Counted from the first letter of the stretch, positions 8,269 through 17,601 are shown. The stretch is 64,000 bases of DNA from an uncultured Lachnospiraceae bacterium (GCA_945949085.1 CAMFDJ010000010.1:1-64000), one strand, 5' to 3'. Numbers and translations are program-made. Notes: a model not told the origin generated them from the letters alone.

Positions 8269-8748
8269 TTATGAGTCCTTTTCCCTATCTTTACACACAT
8301 CCACCCATTCCACAAAATCAGTATAACGCTCCAGCTGCGGTATTGTAATCTCTACCGCGCTATTGTCGCTACCTGCCGCAGGATAGACAATCTCATATTT
8401 TTTTAGGCTCTCATCCAAATATACCTTGACGCCCTCCTTGTCTGCAAACGGGCACACACCACCGGGCGCATGTCCCACAAGCTCTTCCACCTGCTCAAAC
8501 GGAATCATCTTTGCCTTTGTGGCAAATTGTGCCTTAAATTTTTTATTATCTATCTTGGACTGTCCTGAAACCACAATGAGAATCGGCTCATTTCCCACAA
8601 GAAAAGACAGCGTCTTGGCAATTCTGTCCTCCTCCGTATGAAGTGCTGCCGCCGCCAATGCCACCGTCGCGCTCGACTCTTTCAATACGATGATTTTTTC
8701 TTCCAATTCTGTTCCCTTCAAATATTCCTGCACACTGCTCAGTGACAT
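8269..8748 (-). CDS. ybaK: YbaK/EbsC-type aminoacyl-tRNA deacylase
   Basis: 159 residues, the size of a free-standing YbaK/ProX-domain protein. These clear mischarged tRNA, typically Cys- or Ala-tRNA(Pro), in trans. The lysine in RIAKTLSF and the segment GHAPGGVCPF are the usual catalytic-pocket landmarks. It has a good AAGGAAG ribosome site 5-6 bases before the ATG. It is monocistronic, convergent with rsmF. Which mischarged tRNA it acts on cannot be told; the free-standing form could equally be an INS-type or Cys-specific deacylase. Confidence 0.88.
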   Translation of the reverse strand: MSLSSVQEYLKGTELEEKIIVLKESSATVALAAAALHTEEDRIAKTLSFLVGNEPILIVVSGQSKIDNKKFKAQFATKAKMIPFEQVEELVGHAPGGVCPFADKEGVKVYLDESLKKYEIVYPAAGSDNSAVEITIPQLERYTDFVEWVDVCKDREKDS

Positions 8749-8824
8749 GTTTACTTCCTTCTTTCTTTTTTATGTTTTCTTTCTCTCTATGACATATTTT
8801 ACCACACACACAGAAAGATTGCAT

Positions 8825-8985
8825 TATTATATAACTTCGTTCGCGCTTGCTGTCCTTCCTCTTTCATTCGTAATTCCTGCCGCTTCGCGTCAGCCGGCAC
8901 TTCGTGCCTCTTCGAATTACTCATGTACGCTCGGGTGAAAATAAATACTCGCTTTGCTCGTGCTCATTTTCCTTCCTCGCTACAC
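8825..8985. repeat. REP-like intergenic block of nested small hairpins
   Basis: Within about 160 bases there are several tight hairpins with TTC/GAA three-base loops: CGC-ttc-GCG (8881-8889) and GGCAC-ttc-GTGCC (8896-8908), framed by GTAATTC/GAATTAC arms (8870-8876, 8914-8920). Further GCTTGC/GCTCG-type elements flank both sides. No gene fits. The composition differs from the AT-rich neighbours. It has the look of a dispersed extragenic palindromic element, but only one copy lies in this window. Confidence 0.45.
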
Positions 8986-8988
8986 AAA

Positions 8989-9017
8989 ATTCCCCACGAA
9001 CGATGTTCGTGGGGAAT
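8989..9017 (-). terminator. Terminator of metY
   Basis: ATTCCCCACGAAC (8989-9001) pairs perfectly over 13 bp with 9005-9017 around a three-base loop. On the minus strand the stem is followed by ATTTTGTG. It lies 30 bases past the metY stop. Confidence 0.75.
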
Positions 9018-9047
9018 GAAATTACATACTATCTAGTCTCTCTTATT

Positions 9048-10355
9048 TTACTGAACAGCCTTGAATGCCTCATCCAGATCTTCGATGATATCATCAATAT
9101 TTTCCGTTCCGATGGAAAGTCTGATCGTATTCGGTTTGATACCCTGATCCTTCAGTTCTTCTGCATTCAGCTCTGAATGTGTGGTGGAAGCCGGATGAAT
9201 CACCAAAGACTTCACATCTGCCACATTGGCAAGCAGGGAGAACAGTTCCAAATTGTCGATAAAGTCCTTTGCCTTTCTGTCATCACCCTTGATCTCAAAG
9301 GTAAAGATGGAACCGCCGCCATTCGGGAAATACTTTGCATACAAAGCTTTCTGCTCCGGGTTATCGCTGACGGAAGGATGATTTACTTTTTCCACCTGCG
9401 GATGGTTATTCAGATACTGCACTACCTTCAGGGCATTCTCCACATGTCTTTCCACACGGAGTGAAAGTGTCTCTAATCCCTGTAAGAAGATAAATGCATG
9501 GAACGGCGAAAGTGTCGCTCCTGTATCTCTAAGCAGAATCGCACGGATACTGGTCACAAAAGCTGCCGCACCGACATTTTTTGCAAAGCTGACACCGTGA
9601 TAGCTCTCATTCGGTTCCACCAAATGTGGGAATTTTCCACTGGCGATCCAGTCGAATTTACCGCTGTCAACGATCACACCGCCGATTGTCGTACCATGTC
9701 CGCCGATAAATTTGGTTGCGGAATGTACCACGATATCTGCGCCATACTCGATCGGTCTTACCAGATAAGGTGTTGCAAACGTATTGTCCACTACAAGTGG
9801 AATCTTATGTGCATGTGCGATCTGCGCAATTTTCTCAATATCTACAACCTCAGAATTCGGATTGCCCAGTGTCTCGATGTGGATTGCCTTGGTATTGTCT
9901 TTGATTGCAGCCTCAATCTCCCCGTAATTAAATGGGTCCACAAATGTGGAATCAATACCGTAATCCTTCAATGTATGTGCCAGCAGATTGTATGTACCGC
10001 CGTAAATATTTTTGGCTGCCACGATGTGATCGCCCGCATGTGCCAGAGTCTGCAGCGTATAGCTGATCGCTGCCGCGCCGGATGCAACCGCAAGCGCTGC
10101 CACGCCGCCTTCCAGCTTTGCGATTCTCTGTTCAAACACATCCTCTGTCGGATTTGTCAGTCTGCCGTAAATGTTGCCTGCATCAGACAGTCCGAATCTT
10201 GCTGCTGCGTGGTCGCTATTGCGGAATACAAAGGATGATGTCTGATAAATCGGCACCGCTCTTGCATCTGTAACAGGATCGGGACTTTCCTGTCCTACGT
10301 GAAGCTGTAAGGTTTCAAATTTTAAATTTCTCTCTGCGTATGTTTTTTTACTCAT
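9048..10355 (-). CDS. metY: O-acetylhomoserine sulfhydrylase (aminocarboxypropyltransferase)
   Basis: 435 residues of the Cys/Met-metabolism PLP enzyme family. The PLP lysine lies in [15 protein letters not shown] (about residue 215). The length and the insertion around [13 protein letters not shown] fit the MetY branch (about 430 residues) rather than the shorter cystathionine gamma-synthases. MetY makes homocysteine from O-acetylhomoserine and sulfide, or methionine with methanethiol. The frame has an upstream TTG, but ATG 10355 has GGAGG 8 bases before it. The gene stands alone between two terminators and has a long AT-rich leader with a pair of direct repeats (10613-10659) that may control it. 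cysK and a LysR regulator lie 1.6 kb upstream, so sulfur assimilation genes cluster here. Confidence 0.92.
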   Translation of the reverse strand: MSKKTYAERNLKFETLQLHVGQESPDPVTDARAVPIYQTSSFVFRNSDHAAARFGLSDAGNIYGRLTNPTEDVFEQRIAKLEGGVAALAVASGAAAISYTLQTLAHAGDHIVAAKNIYGGTYNLLAHTLKDYGIDSTFVDPFNYGEIEAAIKDNTKAIHIETLGNPNSEVVDIEKIAQIAHAHKIPLVVDNTFATPYLVRPIEYGADIVVHSATKFIGGHGTTIGGVIVDSGKFDWIASGKFPHLVEPNESYHGVSFAKNVGAAAFVTSIRAILLRDTGATLSPFHAFIFLQGLETLSLRVERHVENALKVVQYLNNHPQVEKVNHPSVSDNPEQKALYAKYFPNGGGSIFTFEIKGDDRKAKDFIDNLELFSLLANVADVKSLVIHPASTTHSELNAEELKDQGIKPNTIRLSIGTENIDDIIEDLDEAFKAVQ

Positions 10356-10612
10356 GATGATATCCTCCAATAGTCTTTCTTTTTTTCTGTTCTTTCTCTT
10401 TCAGAATTTTAGTTCTATCTCTTTCAAGTTTTTGTTCTTTTCCAATTTTAGTTTTTTTATGAAATCATTTGATGTATTTTGTTTGACAGCTTCGACTCTT
10501 TGGTCTATCTGCCAATTCGATATGCAGTTGTCTCTACGTCTGGCACATTCGCTGACACATTCGTTTTCTCATTGCCTTTCCTCGACTTTCTCAGGTAAGT
10601 TTTTTCTTTTGT

Positions 10613-10659
10613 TTCCTACCTGTTTACAAGGAAATCATATCATGATAATTCCTACCTGT
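10613..10659 (-). promoter_or_regulatory. Paired 11-base direct repeats upstream of metY
   Basis: TTCCTACCTGT occurs at 10613-10623 and again at 10649-10659 (ACAGGTAGGAA on the coding strand), 36 bases apart. Between them is the palindrome ATCATGAT. Paired direct repeats in a promoter region suggest a bound regulator. A related GTAGGA sequence occurs upstream of the LysR gene at 14023-14050. No S-box or T-box consensus is visible in this 418-base region; the rest, 10371-10600, is an AT-rich leader without other recognisable signals. Confidence 0.45.
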
Positions 10660-10676
10660 CTAATATAGAATGCAAA

Positions 10677-10709
10677 GAGCTGGTTATAGTTTTCTTCTAT
10701 AACCAGCTC
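10677..10709 (-). terminator. Terminator of pdxY
   Basis: GAGCTGGTTATAG (10677-10689) and its perfect complement (10697-10709) form a 13-bp stem with a 7-base loop, about 65 bases past the pdxY stop. The T-run on the minus strand is short (TTTGCATT). Confidence 0.65.
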
Positions 10710-10773
10710 ATCCTCCCAAAATCAGATTGCCATCTTTGCTACAGCGTTCCCTACAATTTCGAATCTCATACTC

Positions 10774-11622
10774 TTAACGCAAAACTCTCTCCATCAGCAT
10801 CGGCAGTGCCAATTCAAACTTCACTCCATACCAATGCGCGGGGTCGTCCATCGTCAGTCGAATACACTCTACCACAAAATCGGTTGCTATCTTCGCACTT
10901 TCCGTGCTATTTTTGCCTCTCATAAAAGCACCGACAAACGCAGACGCAAAACAATCACCGGTTCCGTGACAGATGACCGGGATCTTCGGTGTGAAATAGT
11001 ATTCTTTCTGCCGCATCGTGCAGTCATAGATGGCTACACCAATCTCATCCTCTCCCCTGTGCAGGCCCTTCAATAGAATCTGTCCGCATCCCAGCTCTGC
11101 CAAGCCACCCAGAAGAGCATCCACGTATTCTTCGCTGTGGTCAGCCTCCCGATAAGGCATTCCCGTCAAAAGAGCAGCCTCTGTCATATTAGGCAGAATG
11201 ATATCTGCCTCACCACAAAGCCCGGCCATCGCCCGCACAAATTCATCGTCAAAACCCGCATAAAGCTTTCCGAAGTCCGCCATTGCCGGATCCACAATCT
11301 TCGGTGCCTTAGGAGTTAGCACACTTCCCATAATCTCTCTCACATATGCCATCTGCCTGCTACTGCCAAGATACCCTGTGTACAGACAGTCAAAGGTCAG
11401 CCCCATCTTCTCCCAGTGCTGACGGATGGCAGGCATGTCCTGCGTCAGGTCATGAAAGGTATAGCCTTGAAAAGAGCCACCTGTATGTGTTGACAAGACC
11501 GCTGACGGCAAAATCGCTGTCTCCAGACCACATGCCGATAAAATTGGCAAGGCGACCGTCAGGGAGCACTGCCCCACACATGAAATGTCCTGTATTGTCA
11601 AGATTCGTTTATAATCTGTCAT
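10774..11622 (-). CDS. pdxY: Pyridoxal/pyridoxamine kinase
   Basis: 282 residues of the ribokinase-like PdxK/PdxY family, which phosphorylate pyridoxal, pyridoxine or pyridoxamine to make pyridoxal phosphate. The N-terminal stretch TIQDISCVGQCSLTVALPIL and the C-terminal anion-hole motif HGTGDCFASA, with its catalytic Asp, are typical. GGAGA lies 6 bases before the ATG. Neighbouring metY and cysK both depend on pyridoxal phosphate, so supply of the cofactor and its users are adjacent, although terminators separate the transcripts. It could be named pdxK or pdxY; the vitamer preference is not visible. Confidence 0.88.
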   Translation of the reverse strand: MTDYKRILTIQDISCVGQCSLTVALPILSACGLETAILPSAVLSTHTGGSFQGYTFHDLTQDMPAIRQHWEKMGLTFDCLYTGYLGSSRQMAYVREIMGSVLTPKAPKIVDPAMADFGKLYAGFDDEFVRAMAGLCGEADIILPNMTEAALLTGMPYREADHSEEYVDALLGGLAELGCGQILLKGLHRGEDEIGVAIYDCTMRQKEYYFTPKIPVICHGTGDCFASAFVGAFMRGKNSTESAKIATDFVVECIRLTMDDPAHWYGVKFELALPMLMERVLR

Positions 11623-11836
11623 GTTGACTCTCCTTTGTTCTATGTCTTCATTCTCTTTTCAAACGAAGCAACATCCATCCAACTTTTGAACCGTCTTTTG
11701 AATTGTAATCGTTTCCTCACATTCCTGTCAATTCTATTTTCTATTCTGCTTATACACCTGATTCACGCCTGTTGAAGCCAGACCGCTTATGATCCCGACC
11801 GAAATTGCAGTGATCAGATCGGTTGCACTAAGGACA
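11623..11836. other. pdxY upstream region
   Basis: No gene is called. A minus-strand frame at 11734-11836 would end with the hydrophobic stretch ATDLITAISVGIISGLAS followed by a lysine/arginine-rich tail, but it has no start codon. It could be the end of a decayed small membrane protein. The pdxY promoter must lie here; I could not place it with confidence. Confidence 0.35.
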
Positions 11837-11868
11837 AAAATCCCAGGACTTCATTGCCCCGGGATTTT
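11837..11868 (-). terminator. Terminator of cysK
   Basis: AAAATCCC (11837-11844) pairs with GGGATTTT (11861-11868). On the minus strand the stem is followed by TTTTTG, a normal intrinsic terminator. It lies 116 bases after the cysK stop. Confidence 0.6.
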
Positions 11869-11983
11869 GCATTGCTTATTCTTTGATCTCTTACCAACAC
11901 ATCTTATATACATTTTTTGAGCTTTAGATTTTCTCATCTTTTCTAATATTTTCTCGTGATTATCTCATGTTTTTTCAAGAGTC

Positions 11984-12916
11984 TTATGAAAACAACGGTG
12001 TGGACAGGTATCTGTCTCCTGAATCCGGCAGAAGTGCCACGATTGTCTTTCCCTTGTTTTCTTCTCTTGCGGCCAGAATAGAGGCTGCCTTTAATGCGGC
12101 GCCTGATGAAATACCAACCAGAATGCCCTCACTGACTGCAAATGCCTTACCCTCTGCAAAGGCATCTTCGTTTTCTATGGTAATGACTTCATCATATATC
12201 TTTGTATTGAGTACCTCCGGCACGAATCCGGCTCCGATTCCCTGAATCTTGTGCGCTCCCGGAGTGCCTTTGGACAATACCGGACTGGATGCAGGCTCTA
12301 CTGCCACAATCTTGACGTTCGGATTTTTGCTCTTTAAATATTCACCGACACCTGTCACTGTACCACCTGTTCCGACACCGGCCACAAAGATGTCTACCTT
12401 GCCGTCTGTCTGCTCCCAGATCTCCGGTCCTGTTGTCTCTCTGTGCGCCTTCGGGTTTGCCGGATTGACGAACTGTCCTAAAATAACAGCTCCCTCAATC
12501 TCTTTCTGCAGCTCTTCTGCCTTGGCAATCGCACCTTTCATGCCCTTTGCCCCTTCTGTCAGCACAAGCTCTGCCCCATAGGCAGCCAGAAGATTTCTTC
12601 TCTCCACGCTCATGGTATCCGGCAATGTCAGAATGGCACGATACCCCTTTGCCGCTGCCACAGCCGCAAGACCGATTCCCGTATTACCGCTGGTAGGCTC
12701 AATGATGGTTGCCCCCGGCTTTAAGATACCTTTTTCCTCCGCATCCTGTATCATGTATAATGCAATTCTGTCCTTTACGGAGCCTGCCGGGTTTAAGTAC
12801 TCCAGCTTTGCTAAAATGGTGGCGTCTGTAACGCCTGCCTTCTTTGCGTAATTATTTAATTTTAAAATAGGTGTCTTTCCGATTAACTGCAGTGCACTTT
12901 CTTTGATATCGCTCAT
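11984..12916 (-). CDS. cysK: Cysteine synthase A
   Basis: 310 residues, the standard length. PLP lysine K48 lies in [11 protein letters not shown], and the substrate loop [11 protein letters not shown] and the glycine-rich phosphate site [10 protein letters not shown] are present. The enzyme makes cysteine from O-acetylserine and sulfide in the cytosol. AGGAGG stands 8 bases before the ATG. The gene follows a LysR regulator in the same direction with a 180-base gap that holds palindromes (13016-13081). It ends before a terminator. Together with metY it gives both cysteine and homocysteine from sulfide. Confidence 0.95.
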   Translation of the reverse strand: MSDIKESALQLIGKTPILKLNNYAKKAGVTDATILAKLEYLNPAGSVKDRIALYMIQDAEEKGILKPGATIIEPTSGNTGIGLAAVAAAKGYRAILTLPDTMSVERRNLLAAYGAELVLTEGAKGMKGAIAKAEELQKEIEGAVILGQFVNPANPKAHRETTGPEIWEQTDGKVDIFVAGVGTGGTVTGVGEYLKSKNPNVKIVAVEPASSPVLSKGTPGAHKIQGIGAGFVPEVLNTKIYDEVITIENEDAFAEGKAFAVSEGILVGISSGAALKAASILAAREENKGKTIVALLPDSGDRYLSTPLFS

Positions 12917-13015
12917 TTTTTGATCCTCCTGATTTCTTCTCTACTCTACTTTTATCATTTTCCTTGTTACAAGATTACAAATTTTGTTTTTCCATTTGCT
13001 TTTCTTTGTTCTCTG

Positions 13016-13081
13016 CTCATGATGCTCATGAGTGCTCACATTTGTCTGTACATGGTATCCGCAACCATCCTGCAGACAAAT
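13016..13081 (-). promoter_or_regulatory. Palindromes in the cysK upstream region
   Basis: Two elements are visible. The first is a 7-base-arm palindrome (CTCATGA/TCATGAG, 13016-13032). The second is a nested hairpin in which ATTTGTCTG (13040-13048) pairs with CAGACAAAT (13073-13081), with an inner ATGGT/ACCAT stem. There is no U-run, so it is not a plain terminator of the LysR gene. They may be operator sites for the LysR protein encoded just upstream, or a structured cysK leader. Confidence 0.4.
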
Positions 13082-13096
13082 AACAGCAATGGTCTG

Positions 13097-14005
13097 TCAC
13101 AGGACATGCTCCTGATAAGCCGCCACTTCCTCGAGATATTCCTTTCCGATCGTCGAAATCGGAACACCCTTGCGGGAAATATAGCCAATCGTCATTTCCT
13201 CCTGCGTCTTTAACGGAATCGCCACATAGTCCGCTCCGTTGAGCTCCTCACAAATGATGCCTGAACAAAGTGTGTAGCCATCCAGCCCGATCATCAGGTT
13301 CAACATCGTTGCCCTGTCATTCGCCTTGATAATTTTTTTGTAGTCATATGTACTAAGCACCTCCTCGGCAAAATAAAATGAATTATTGTCACCCTGCTCA
13401 AAAGAGAGACAGGGATATTCATCCAGCTGCTCTATGGCAATTTCCTTCGCGCCCGCAAGCGGATGCTTCTTTGCCATATAGACATATACCTTGCACCTTA
13501 AAATCTGCGTGAATTCCAGCCCTGACTCCTTGAGCAGCTTACGAATGACCTGTTCATTAAAATCATTGATATACAGGATTCCGATCTCGCTGCGAAAGGT
13601 TCTGACATCCTCTATCACATCTCTGGTCTTCGTCTCATGCACCGCAAATTCATAGGCATCCATACCATATTTTCTGACCATCTTCATAAAGGCATCCACA
13701 GCAAACGTGTAGTGCTGCATGGAAACACTGAATTTCTTTTTTTCATTCTGTTTCTCAATATACTTGGCCTCAACCAGATGATATTGATCCATAACCTGTC
13801 TGGCATACCCTAAGAATTCTTCTCCCTCAACAGTAGTCGTGATTCCCCGGTTTGTCCGACGGAAGATTTCGATGCCGATTTCCTCCTCCAGCTCTCTGAC
13901 AGAAGCAGACAGGGATGGCTGCGACAGAAATAAACTTTTGGCAGCCTGATTCATCGATCCACAAGCTGCAATTGTAGTAACATATTTCAGTTGTGCTAGT
14001 GTCAT
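13097..14005 (-). CDS. LysR family transcriptional regulator, probably of sulfur genes
   Basis: 302 residues. An N-terminal winged helix-turn-helix (about residues 1-60: LAQLKYVTTIAACGSMNQAAKSL then SQPSLSASVRELEEEIG) is followed by a LysR-type effector-binding domain. The family binds a small coinducer and activates nearby genes. Position directly upstream of cysK and near metY suggests control of sulfur assimilation, as for CysL/CysB-type regulators, but the effector cannot be read. The promoter region carries an inverted repeat (14023-14050) that may be its own binding site. Confidence 0.85.
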   Translation of the reverse strand: MTLAQLKYVTTIAACGSMNQAAKSLFLSQPSLSASVRELEEEIGIEIFRRTNRGITTTVEGEEFLGYARQVMDQYHLVEAKYIEKQNEKKKFSVSMQHYTFAVDAFMKMVRKYGMDAYEFAVHETKTRDVIEDVRTFRSEIGILYINDFNEQVIRKLLKESGLEFTQILRCKVYVYMAKKHPLAGAKEIAIEQLDEYPCLSFEQGDNNSFYFAEEVLSTYDYKKIIKANDRATMLNLMIGLDGYTLCSGIICEELNGADYVAIPLKTQEEMTIGYISRKGVPISTIGKEYLEEVAAYQEHVL

Positions 14006-14022
14006 TTTTCTTTCCCCGTATT

Positions 14023-14050
14023 TCCTACTCGTTTTGTAGGTTTAGTAGGA
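14023..14050 (-). promoter_or_regulatory. Inverted repeat upstream of the LysR gene
   Basis: TCCTACT at 14023-14029 and AGTAGGA at 14044-14050 are perfect 7-base arms 14 bases apart, with another GTAGG between them. The site is just upstream of the LysR start and shares the core GTAGGA with the metY repeats at 10613-10659. A self-regulatory LysR site is a reasonable guess. Confidence 0.4.
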
Positions 14051-14219
14051 TATTACTCCTGTTACAAATATTTGTCAACTGTTACTTCTATTTTTCTTTA
14101 CATTTTTTCTTTTCGCTTGTGCAAAATACTCGCGTATGCTTTGTGATCCATCTCGATTCTGGTATGCTTCTTCTTGACGGAACCTCGCGGCAAATACGAG
14201 TTTTTGTACAAATGAAACC

Positions 14220-14247
14220 GGCAGGAGTCTTATCGCTCACTCCTGCC
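14220..14247 (-). terminator. Terminator at the end of the galE-to-flavin-reductase run
   Basis: GGCAGGAGT (14220-14228) pairs with ACTCCTGCC (14239-14247). It lies 26 bases past the stop of the flavin reductase gene and closes the minus-strand gene run that begins at galE. Confidence 0.65.
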
Positions 14248-14272
14248 GCAATGTCTGTTACTCATATTCTGT

Positions 14273-14779
14273 TTATCTGCCAAACACCTGCAAAATCTCA
14301 CCCACATACATGGTATGCATATCGCCATCGCCATACCACTTTGGCAAAATCTCCGGATCTGTAAAGGTATCTTTGTCAACAGGCACTGCTGCCAGTTTTC
14401 TGCAAAAAAATACCATCTCTGCCTCATCCGGATAGGGAATCCCATTCTGGAATGCCAGTGTAAGACCGGCCTGTGCAAACTTATCTGTGTCTCTGCCGGA
14501 ATGGGCACCGCAAAAGCTCAGTGCCTGGCGGTATTCCTCTCCCAAAAATGCCATGGAGAAGGTATCTCCCTGGTCGATAAATTCCTTGGTATATCTGGAA
14601 TCGCGGATAAAAATGTAGACTACATTTTTTCCCCAGAGCACGCCAACGCCACCCCAGGAAACCGTCATGGTATTACACTGCTTTTCATCGCCTGCCGTAA
14701 CAAGCGCCCACTGCTTTCCAATCTTCTCAAAGGGATTCATGTCAAGCTTCTCAATCGGAACTGTCTGAAACGTATGCAT
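14273..14779 (-). CDS. Flavin reductase-like protein (FMN-binding split barrel)
   Basis: 168 residues. The sequence NTMTVSWGGVGVLWGKNVVYIFIRDSRYT matches the flavin reductase-like split-barrel family, which binds FMN and uses NAD(P)H to reduce flavin or a small substrate. It has no membrane segment. GGAGG is 7 bases before the ATG. It is the last gene of a packed run (51 bases after the SseB-like gene). The physiological substrate is unknown; anaerobes carry several such proteins of uncertain role. Confidence 0.8.
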   Translation of the reverse strand: MHTFQTVPIEKLDMNPFEKIGKQWALVTAGDEKQCNTMTVSWGGVGVLWGKNVVYIFIRDSRYTKEFIDQGDTFSMAFLGEEYRQALSFCGAHSGRDTDKFAQAGLTLAFQNGIPYPDEAEMVFFCRKLAAVPVDKDTFTDPEILPKWYGDGDMHTMYVGEILQVFGR

Positions 14780-14830
14780 CTTTCTACCTCCTGCAAACCT
14801 CCTGTAAAATTCTCACTTCGAAACCGTTTC

Positions 14831-15637
14831 TCAGACCTTCCATGTGCTGGTCTGCAGAAGTTTTTCCAGATACTCCTTACGAATCGGTACACTCGCACCA
14901 TTTGGGTTGATGTTAAAGCCTGTCACATTTTCAGGTAGTTTCAGTGTGCCAAGCTTGTCAACCGGCATAATGATTGCCTGAATCTCACCCTTTCCTGCAA
15001 AGCGGGAGAAAATCGCTGCATCTGAAAAGATGGGAATCATCACAGAATCGTCATTCATTTTCATCATCAGAAGCTCCGCCTCTTTTTTGCCGTCTCTTTC
15101 CGTTTCTTTTACCGGAACGAGAAATTTGCTGCGCATCACATTGGCAATCATTTCTTCTTCCAGATCATGAAGCTTTCTGGATGTCTTATCTACTGTTTTT
15201 CTGCGGATCTCCTGCATGAAATAAAGCATGGAAAGCTGCAACCCCGGATTTTCAAGCGGTCTTTTTTCCTCCGGAAGCTTCGAATAATCCGGTCTTCTGA
15301 CAATTTCGTCCAGCAGATAGAAAAAGCTTCCTTCCTCTGTATGGATACGGAATCCATCCACCCCAAACAGATAAAGTTCTGAGAACATGAGGAGCAGCTG
15401 GTCATTTGGCACTTTCATCACCACAACCGGAATATCCGCATCCTCTAACTCCTTCGCTTTACTCTTTGCCACATCTTCCTTTATATACATGATCACTTCA
15501 TCAAAGAAGTTGAGTTCACTCTTGTAATCTTCCTCCTCGCAGCTGACATAAGGGGATCTGGTAAGTGATGAATAAATCACAAAAACCTCCTCAAGCTGTG
15601 GAATCTTAGTTGCATACTCTATTGCTGTCATAGGCAT
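14831..15637 (-). CDS. SseB-family protein
   Basis: 268 residues. The first half is the SseB N-terminal domain type (LEEVFVIYSS, IPVVVMKVPNDQLLLMFSELYLFGVDGFRI); the second half resembles the duplicated SseB-like domain (FLVPVKETERDGKKEAELLMMKMNDDSVMIPIFSDA). Its biochemical role is unknown in Firmicutes; the family is named for a Salmonella enhanced-serine-sensitivity locus. It lies 40 bases after trpS and 51 bases before the flavin reductase gene, so it is probably co-transcribed with them. Confidence 0.72.
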   Translation of the reverse strand: MPMTAIEYATKIPQLEEVFVIYSSLTRSPYVSCEEEDYKSELNFFDEVIMYIKEDVAKSKAKELEDADIPVVVMKVPNDQLLLMFSELYLFGVDGFRIHTEEGSFFYLLDEIVRRPDYSKLPEEKRPLENPGLQLSMLYFMQEIRRKTVDKTSRKLHDLEEEMIANVMRSKFLVPVKETERDGKKEAELLMMKMNDDSVMIPIFSDAAIFSRFAGKGEIQAIIMPVDKLGTLKLPENVTGFNINPNGASVPIRKEYLEKLLQTSTWKV

Positions 15638-15677
15638 TGTTCCTCCATATACATTTCATCAACATTTTATCGACTGA

Positions 15678-16760
15678 TTAGTGATATTTTTCCATCTGCT
15701 CCCTGATCAGTGCCTGATCGTCAAAGTAATCGATCTTCATTGCTGCACGCACTTCCTTCAGGGTCTGTGCTGCGACAGCCTCCGCCTTCTCGCTGCCCTT
15801 CTTCAGAATTTCAAATACAGCCGGGATATCCTTTTCCCATCTTGCACGGTTTTCTCTGATCGGCGCGAGTTCTGACTGCATGACATTGTTCAGGAATTTC
15901 TTAACCTTCACATCACCGAGACCGCCTCTTGTATAATGGTCCTTCAGCTCCTGCAGATTCTGATACTCCGGCAGAAACTCTGCAAAGTGCTCATCCTTGC
16001 AAAATGCATCAAGGTAAATAAATACCGGATTACCCTCCACTCTGCCCGGATCCTCCACGCGCAGATGATTGGGATCGGTAAACATGGACATGATCTTCTT
16101 TCTTACATCCTCCTCGCTGTCTGACAGATAAATGCAGTTATTCAGAGACTTGCTCATCTTTGCTTTTCCGTCAATGCCGGGAAGCCTGAGACATGCCTGA
16201 TTGTCCGGCAACATAATCTTGGGTTCCACAAGAGTCTCTCCATAGACACTGTTAAATTTGTGTACAATTTCCTTTGTCTGCTCAAGCATCGGCATCTGGT
16301 CTTCCCCTACCGGAACAACGGTTGCCTTAAATGCGGTGATATCGGCAGCCTGGCTGATCGGATAGGTAAAGAATCCAACCGGGATGCTTGCTTCAAAATT
16401 TCGCATCTGAATCTCTGCCTTGACCGTCGGATTTCTCTGCAGTCTGGACACTGTCACAAGATTCATATAATAAAAAGAAAGCTCTGTCAGCTCCGGCACC
16501 ATTGACTGGATGAACAGTGTGGAAACATTCGGATCCAGTCCGCAGGCCAGATAGTCAAGTGCTACCTCAACGATGTTCTGGCGCACCTTCTCCGGGTTGT
16601 CCGCATTATCCGTAAGTGCCTGTGCATCTGCGATCATGATGTAAATATCATCGTATTCTCCGGTATTTTGTAATTCAACTCTTCTTCTCAGTGACCCAAC
16701 ATAATGACCAACATGTAATTTTCCCGTCGGTCTGTCACCTGTCAAAATTATTTTGCTCAT
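15678..16760 (-). CDS. trpS: Tryptophanyl-tRNA synthetase
   Basis: 360 residues, a class I synthetase that charges tRNA(Trp). The HIGH-type motif is GKLHVGHY (residues 13-20) and the KMSKS loop is intact ([10 protein letters not shown], near residue 206). AAGGA lies about 7 bases before the ATG. The gene lies between a histidine phosphatase gene and the SseB-like gene with gaps of about 100 and 40 bases. No T-box leader fits in the 108-base upstream gap, so it appears to be transcribed with its neighbours rather than by tRNA-controlled attenuation. Confidence 0.96.
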   Translation of the reverse strand: MSKIILTGDRPTGKLHVGHYVGSLRRRVELQNTGEYDDIYIMIADAQALTDNADNPEKVRQNIVEVALDYLACGLDPNVSTLFIQSMVPELTELSFYYMNLVTVSRLQRNPTVKAEIQMRNFEASIPVGFFTYPISQAADITAFKATVVPVGEDQMPMLEQTKEIVHKFNSVYGETLVEPKIMLPDNQACLRLPGIDGKAKMSKSLNNCIYLSDSEEDVRKKIMSMFTDPNHLRVEDPGRVEGNPVFIYLDAFCKDEHFAEFLPEYQNLQELKDHYTRGGLGDVKVKKFLNNVMQSELAPIRENRARWEKDIPAVFEILKKGSEKAEAVAAQTLKEVRAAMKIDYFDDQALIREQMEKYH

Positions 16761-16868
16761 TTTTTATTCCTTCTCTTTTCCTTCCTCATTGCTTTCCAAT
16801 CTTTTGAAAGCAATGTCTATCGCGCTTTATTTTACCATATCCTATGCTTTGCCGCAAGAAGCCAATAC

Positions 16869-17486
16869 CTACCGCTCGTCTTCATAGAAAAGATGATCCA
16901 GCTCCAGCACGCTGCTCTTCCCGTCTTTATATTCTGCAATCGTAACGGCACAATTTTTTGGAATCGTTCCGCGCCAAATGTCATCTTTTTCTTCATAAAA
17001 ATGAGACAAAAAACATCTGCCGGCCGCACCGTGTGAGGATATCAGAATATGCTTATCAGAAAGTGCGGGGTTGCTTGTAAGCTCCTCAAACAGTTCACCC
17101 GTTCTTTGCAGCACATCCGCAAAGGATTCGCCGCCCGGCGGCACCGGACAGTGCATCGGATCGTTATAGAAAATCGTGCGAAAATCCGGTGATACCACAG
17201 TACTCTCCAAAATGCGTTCCCCCTCCCAGTCTCCAAAGGAGATCTCCTGGATTCTTGCGTCTGTCAGAATCGGAATATCACGCCCTGCGGTCATCAGCTT
17301 TGCCGTCTCCACAGCCCTGCAAAGCGGGCTTGAAATGACCAAATCAATAGGAAGATCTTTCATCCTCTGTCCGCTCAGCTTTGCCAGTCTGATGCCTTCC
17401 TCAGCCAGTGGAATGTCTGTCTGCCCCTGCATTCGTTTCACTTTATTCCATTCTGTCTCGCCATGACGCACGATATAGAAAATCAT
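16869..17486 (-). CDS. Histidine phosphatase family protein
   Basis: 205 residues of the phosphoglycerate-mutase-like superfamily. The catalytic R7-H8-G9 (YIVRHGETEWN) and the second histidine in SSHGAAG are present. These proteins transfer or remove phosphate through a phosphohistidine; many Clostridia copies are phosphatases of unknown substrate (for example CobC- or GpmB-like). The frame runs back to 17555, but ATG 17486 has a GAGAGGA site 7 bases upstream and is the family start. It lies between the Fe-S genes and trpS. Confidence 0.85.
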   Translation of the reverse strand: MIFYIVRHGETEWNKVKRMQGQTDIPLAEEGIRLAKLSGQRMKDLPIDLVISSPLCRAVETAKLMTAGRDIPILTDARIQEISFGDWEGERILESTVVSPDFRTIFYNDPMHCPVPPGGESFADVLQRTGELFEELTSNPALSDKHILISSHGAAGRCFLSHFYEEKDDIWRGTIPKNCAVTIAEYKDGKSSVLELDHLFYEDER

Positions 17487-17601
17487 ACTATTTCCTCTCT
17501 TGCTGCAATTCTCCCATGCGTTTGCGAAATGCCACAAACTGCACAAATTCAACATTTTTCACTGTTCGAAAACAATACACTCCGGCATGCAGAATCTGCT
17601 A

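Noticed and set aside
10371..10600. SAM riboswitch (S-box) upstream of metY
   Set aside because: The AT-rich leader lacks the conserved S-box core; only protein-type direct repeats were seen.
11734..11836. Hydrophobic peptide-like frame upstream of pdxY
   Set aside because: No start codon exists in frame after the preceding stop, so it can only be a remnant.
16761..16868. T-box upstream of trpS
   Set aside because: The gap is too short and has no T-box sequence.
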